NCBI GenBank assembly: GCA_944390505.1
Contig: CALXQF010000052.1
Coordinates: 1-7,980 of the forward strand
DNA length: 7,980 nt
From: an uncultured Clostridia bacterium
GTDB taxonomy: Bacteria; Bacillota; Clostridia; TANB77; CAG-508
Direction of reading: 5' to 3'
The translations under genes were made by a program, and so were the position numbers. How positions within the stretch are numbered: the stretch's first letter is position 1; every line of letters begins with the position of its first letter. The notes beneath the pieces were generated by a model. That model searched no databases. It was not told the DNA's origin and saw only the letters and a list, made by a program, of their open reading frames with translations. Positions 7,368 through 7,980 of this stretch are shown here, one piece after another.

Positions 7368-7564
7368 TAGCAGAATTTTACTGACTTTCCAAGTTTTTCA
7401 TTTGTCATTTTTTCTTGCTTACGGGTAGTCCTATTTCCTGTTTTGTTTTGAAATATGACCCATATATTACAATTATATTACATTTTTGTCATATTTTCAA
7501 CATTTTTGGCTTAAAATCAGCGGATTACGGGATTTCCGTAATTGTTTTTAAAGATTGCAAAACT
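7368..7564. other. Non-coding AT-rich spacer with small dyads
   Basis: No gene is supportable here. It holds a perfect dyad ATTACGG (7524-7530) / CCGTAAT (7536-7542) followed on the plus strand by a T5 run (7545-7549), an inverted pair AAATATGAC (7451-7459) / GTCATATTT (7488-7496), and an ATATTACA direct repeat (7464-7471, 7475-7482) spaced 11 bp apart. These may be regulatory or chance in AT-rich DNA. Confidence 0.35.
7524..7549 (+). terminator. Possible weak intrinsic terminator or operator dyad
   Basis: A perfect 7-bp inverted repeat with a 5-nt loop is followed by TGTTTTT on the plus strand. No plus-strand gene lies upstream that would need it, so a protein-binding dyad is equally likely. 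Confidence 0.25.
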
Positions 7565-7603
7565 AAAAAAGTAGAGGAAGACGAATATTGTCTTCCTCTA
7601 CTT
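7565..7603 (-). terminator. Strong intrinsic terminator of the tRNA-Cys/structured RNA transcript
   Basis: A perfect 14-bp stem AAGTAGAGGAAGAC / GTCTTCCTCTACTT (7603-7590 with 7582-7569) with a 7-nt loop runs into a U-tract (A at 7565-7570 on the plus strand). Only the minus strand has the U-run, which fixes the direction of the upstream transcript. Confidence 0.92.
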
Positions 7604-7906
7604 CCGCCAATAGAAACTTACAAGTCTCCATTAGCTTAGGCAGGTCTTGCAAAAGATACCAGAGAGAGGTCTCTCAAGGCACCAACCGCCGTTCGTTCGC
7701 CACTACTAGGCAATCATCTAAAAAGATTTTTGCAAGTTCTTGTAGGACGTGCTAGCTCTCACTAACAGCAATCTCGTTCACACACGGTTACTAAAGAGTT
7801 CCTAAAAAAGGAATCCTACAAGAGCAGATTTGTTGCCCCACCTAGCCACCTAATTCTTCTATTAGGTAGACTTATTTTGCCATCCAAAAATGGCAAAAAA
7901 TGAAAT
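7565..7906 (-). ncRNA. Unidentified large structured RNA downstream of tRNA-Cys
   Basis: About 340 nt on the minus strand lie between tRNA-Cys and a strong terminator, with no supportable ORF and a high density of perfect complementarities. Local hairpins: 7875-7898 (9 bp), 7848-7867 (7 bp), 7799-7813 (5 bp), 7716-7727, 7662-7675, and 7606-7635 (11-14 bp, with G-U pairs). Long-range helices: TCTTGTAGGA/TCCTACAAGA (7814-7823 with 7738-7747), stacked directly on the 7799-7813 hairpin, and CTTGCAAAA/TTTTGCAAG (7728-7736 with 7646-7654), enclosing two hairpins. It is also more GC-rich than the flanking spacer. I looked for tmRNA (tag ORF, tRNA-like end), RNase P (GAGGAAAGTCC), SRP RNA (GGAA tetraloop domain) and T-box (GGTGGTACCGCG) signatures and found none. 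No promoter is evident between it and the tRNA, so co-transcription and processing is likely. The family is unknown to me; the 5' boundary is approximate. Confidence 0.6.
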
Positions 7907-7907
7907 A

Positions 7908-7924
7908 CTGCAGTCTTACTGCAG
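7908..7924 (-). other. Short hairpin immediately after the tRNA-Cys 3' end
   Basis: A perfect 7-bp inverted repeat CTGCAGT / ACTGCAG with loop AAG starts 2 nt after the encoded CCA and is followed on the minus strand by TATTTCATTTTTT. It could be a leaky terminator or a processing signal separating the tRNA from the structured RNA. Confidence 0.45.
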
Positions 7925-7925
7925 C

Positions 7926-7980
7926 TGGAGGCGCCACCCGGATTTGAACCGGGGATCAGAGTTTTGCAGACTCGTGCCTT
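7926..7980 (-). tRNA. tRNA-Cys (GCA), 3' part; 5' end outside the window
   Basis: The minus strand reads through the end of the D-arm region, an anticodon loop CTGCAAA with anticodon GCA, a 4-nt variable region, a T-arm CCCGG-TTCAAAT-CCGGG, the acceptor 3' strand TGGCGCC, discriminator T73 (U73, a cysteine identity element) and an encoded CCA ending at 7926. The anticodon stem has four pairs plus a C/U mismatch at 27-43, which is unusual but the rest is canonical. About 20 nt of the 5' part lie beyond the right edge. Confidence 0.95.

Noticed and set aside
7204..7428. Plus-strand 74-codon hydrophobic ORF across the adhesin 5' end and promoter
   Set aside because: It is antisense to the signal peptide, which explains its hydrophobicity, and has no ribosome binding site.
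7566..7634. Minus-strand mini-ORF of 22 codons (METCKFLLAEV...) ending at the terminator, as a possible tmRNA-like tag or peptide
   Set aside because: It lacks a Shine-Dalgarno, its start lies inside a hairpin and it reads through the terminator stem; chance is more likely.
7415..7639. 74-codon plus-strand ORF
   Set aside because: No ribosome binding site or recognisable protein; it runs antisense through the terminator and the 7606-7635 hairpin of the structured RNA.
7716..7727. AGATGATTGCC resembling a segment of RNase P RNA
   Set aside because: The essential RNase P core motif GAGGAAAGTCC and its pairing partner are absent, so the short match is coincidence.

Overview
The window is AT-rich and looks like the chromosome of a Gram-positive Firmicute, most likely an uncultured gut-type Clostridia relative. 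The signs are strong GGAGG-type ribosome binding sites, sigma-A-like promoters, TAA stops at all three complete genes, a surface protein with a thioester (TQXA/TED) head and Asp-rich repeat stalk, and a tRNA-Cys with U73. The species assignment is inference. The genetic code behaves as standard.

Layout. (1) 1-1256, minus strand: a two-gene unit made of a single-pass membrane protein with three Ig-like extracellular domains, followed 24 bp later by the start of a receiver-domain gene that runs off the left edge. The receiver has Tyr where the phosphoacceptor Asp should be. (2) 1257-1486: a divergent intergenic region with two back-to-back promoters that share the same 11-mer -10 element (TATGATATAAT). 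(3) 1487-2767, plus strand: glyA, a serine hydroxymethyltransferase with a somewhat unusual active-site loop. (4) 2775-2809: a compact bidirectional terminator shared by glyA and the convergent gene. (5) 2808-7301, minus strand: a 1497-residue surface protein with signal peptide, thioester domain, five tandem repeats of about 170-240 residues, and a C-terminal membrane anchor. (6) 7302-7564: its promoter, then an untranslated spacer with small dyads. (7) 7565-7906, minus strand: a heavily structured, apparently non-coding transcript ending in a very strong intrinsic terminator. (8) 7926-7980, minus strand: the 3' part of a tRNA-Cys(GCA) gene, whose transcript probably runs into region 7.

How it fits together. 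glyA is a housekeeping one-carbon metabolism gene without an evident link to its neighbours. The two surface proteins are both minus strand but lie in separate transcription units. The large one reads as a covalent adhesin: a Cys/Gln thioester head on a stalk whose five repeats all keep a Lys-Asp-Asn triad in the order used by CnaA-type intramolecular isopeptide bonds. The most open question is the tRNA-linked structured RNA at 7565-7906, which I could not assign to a family.
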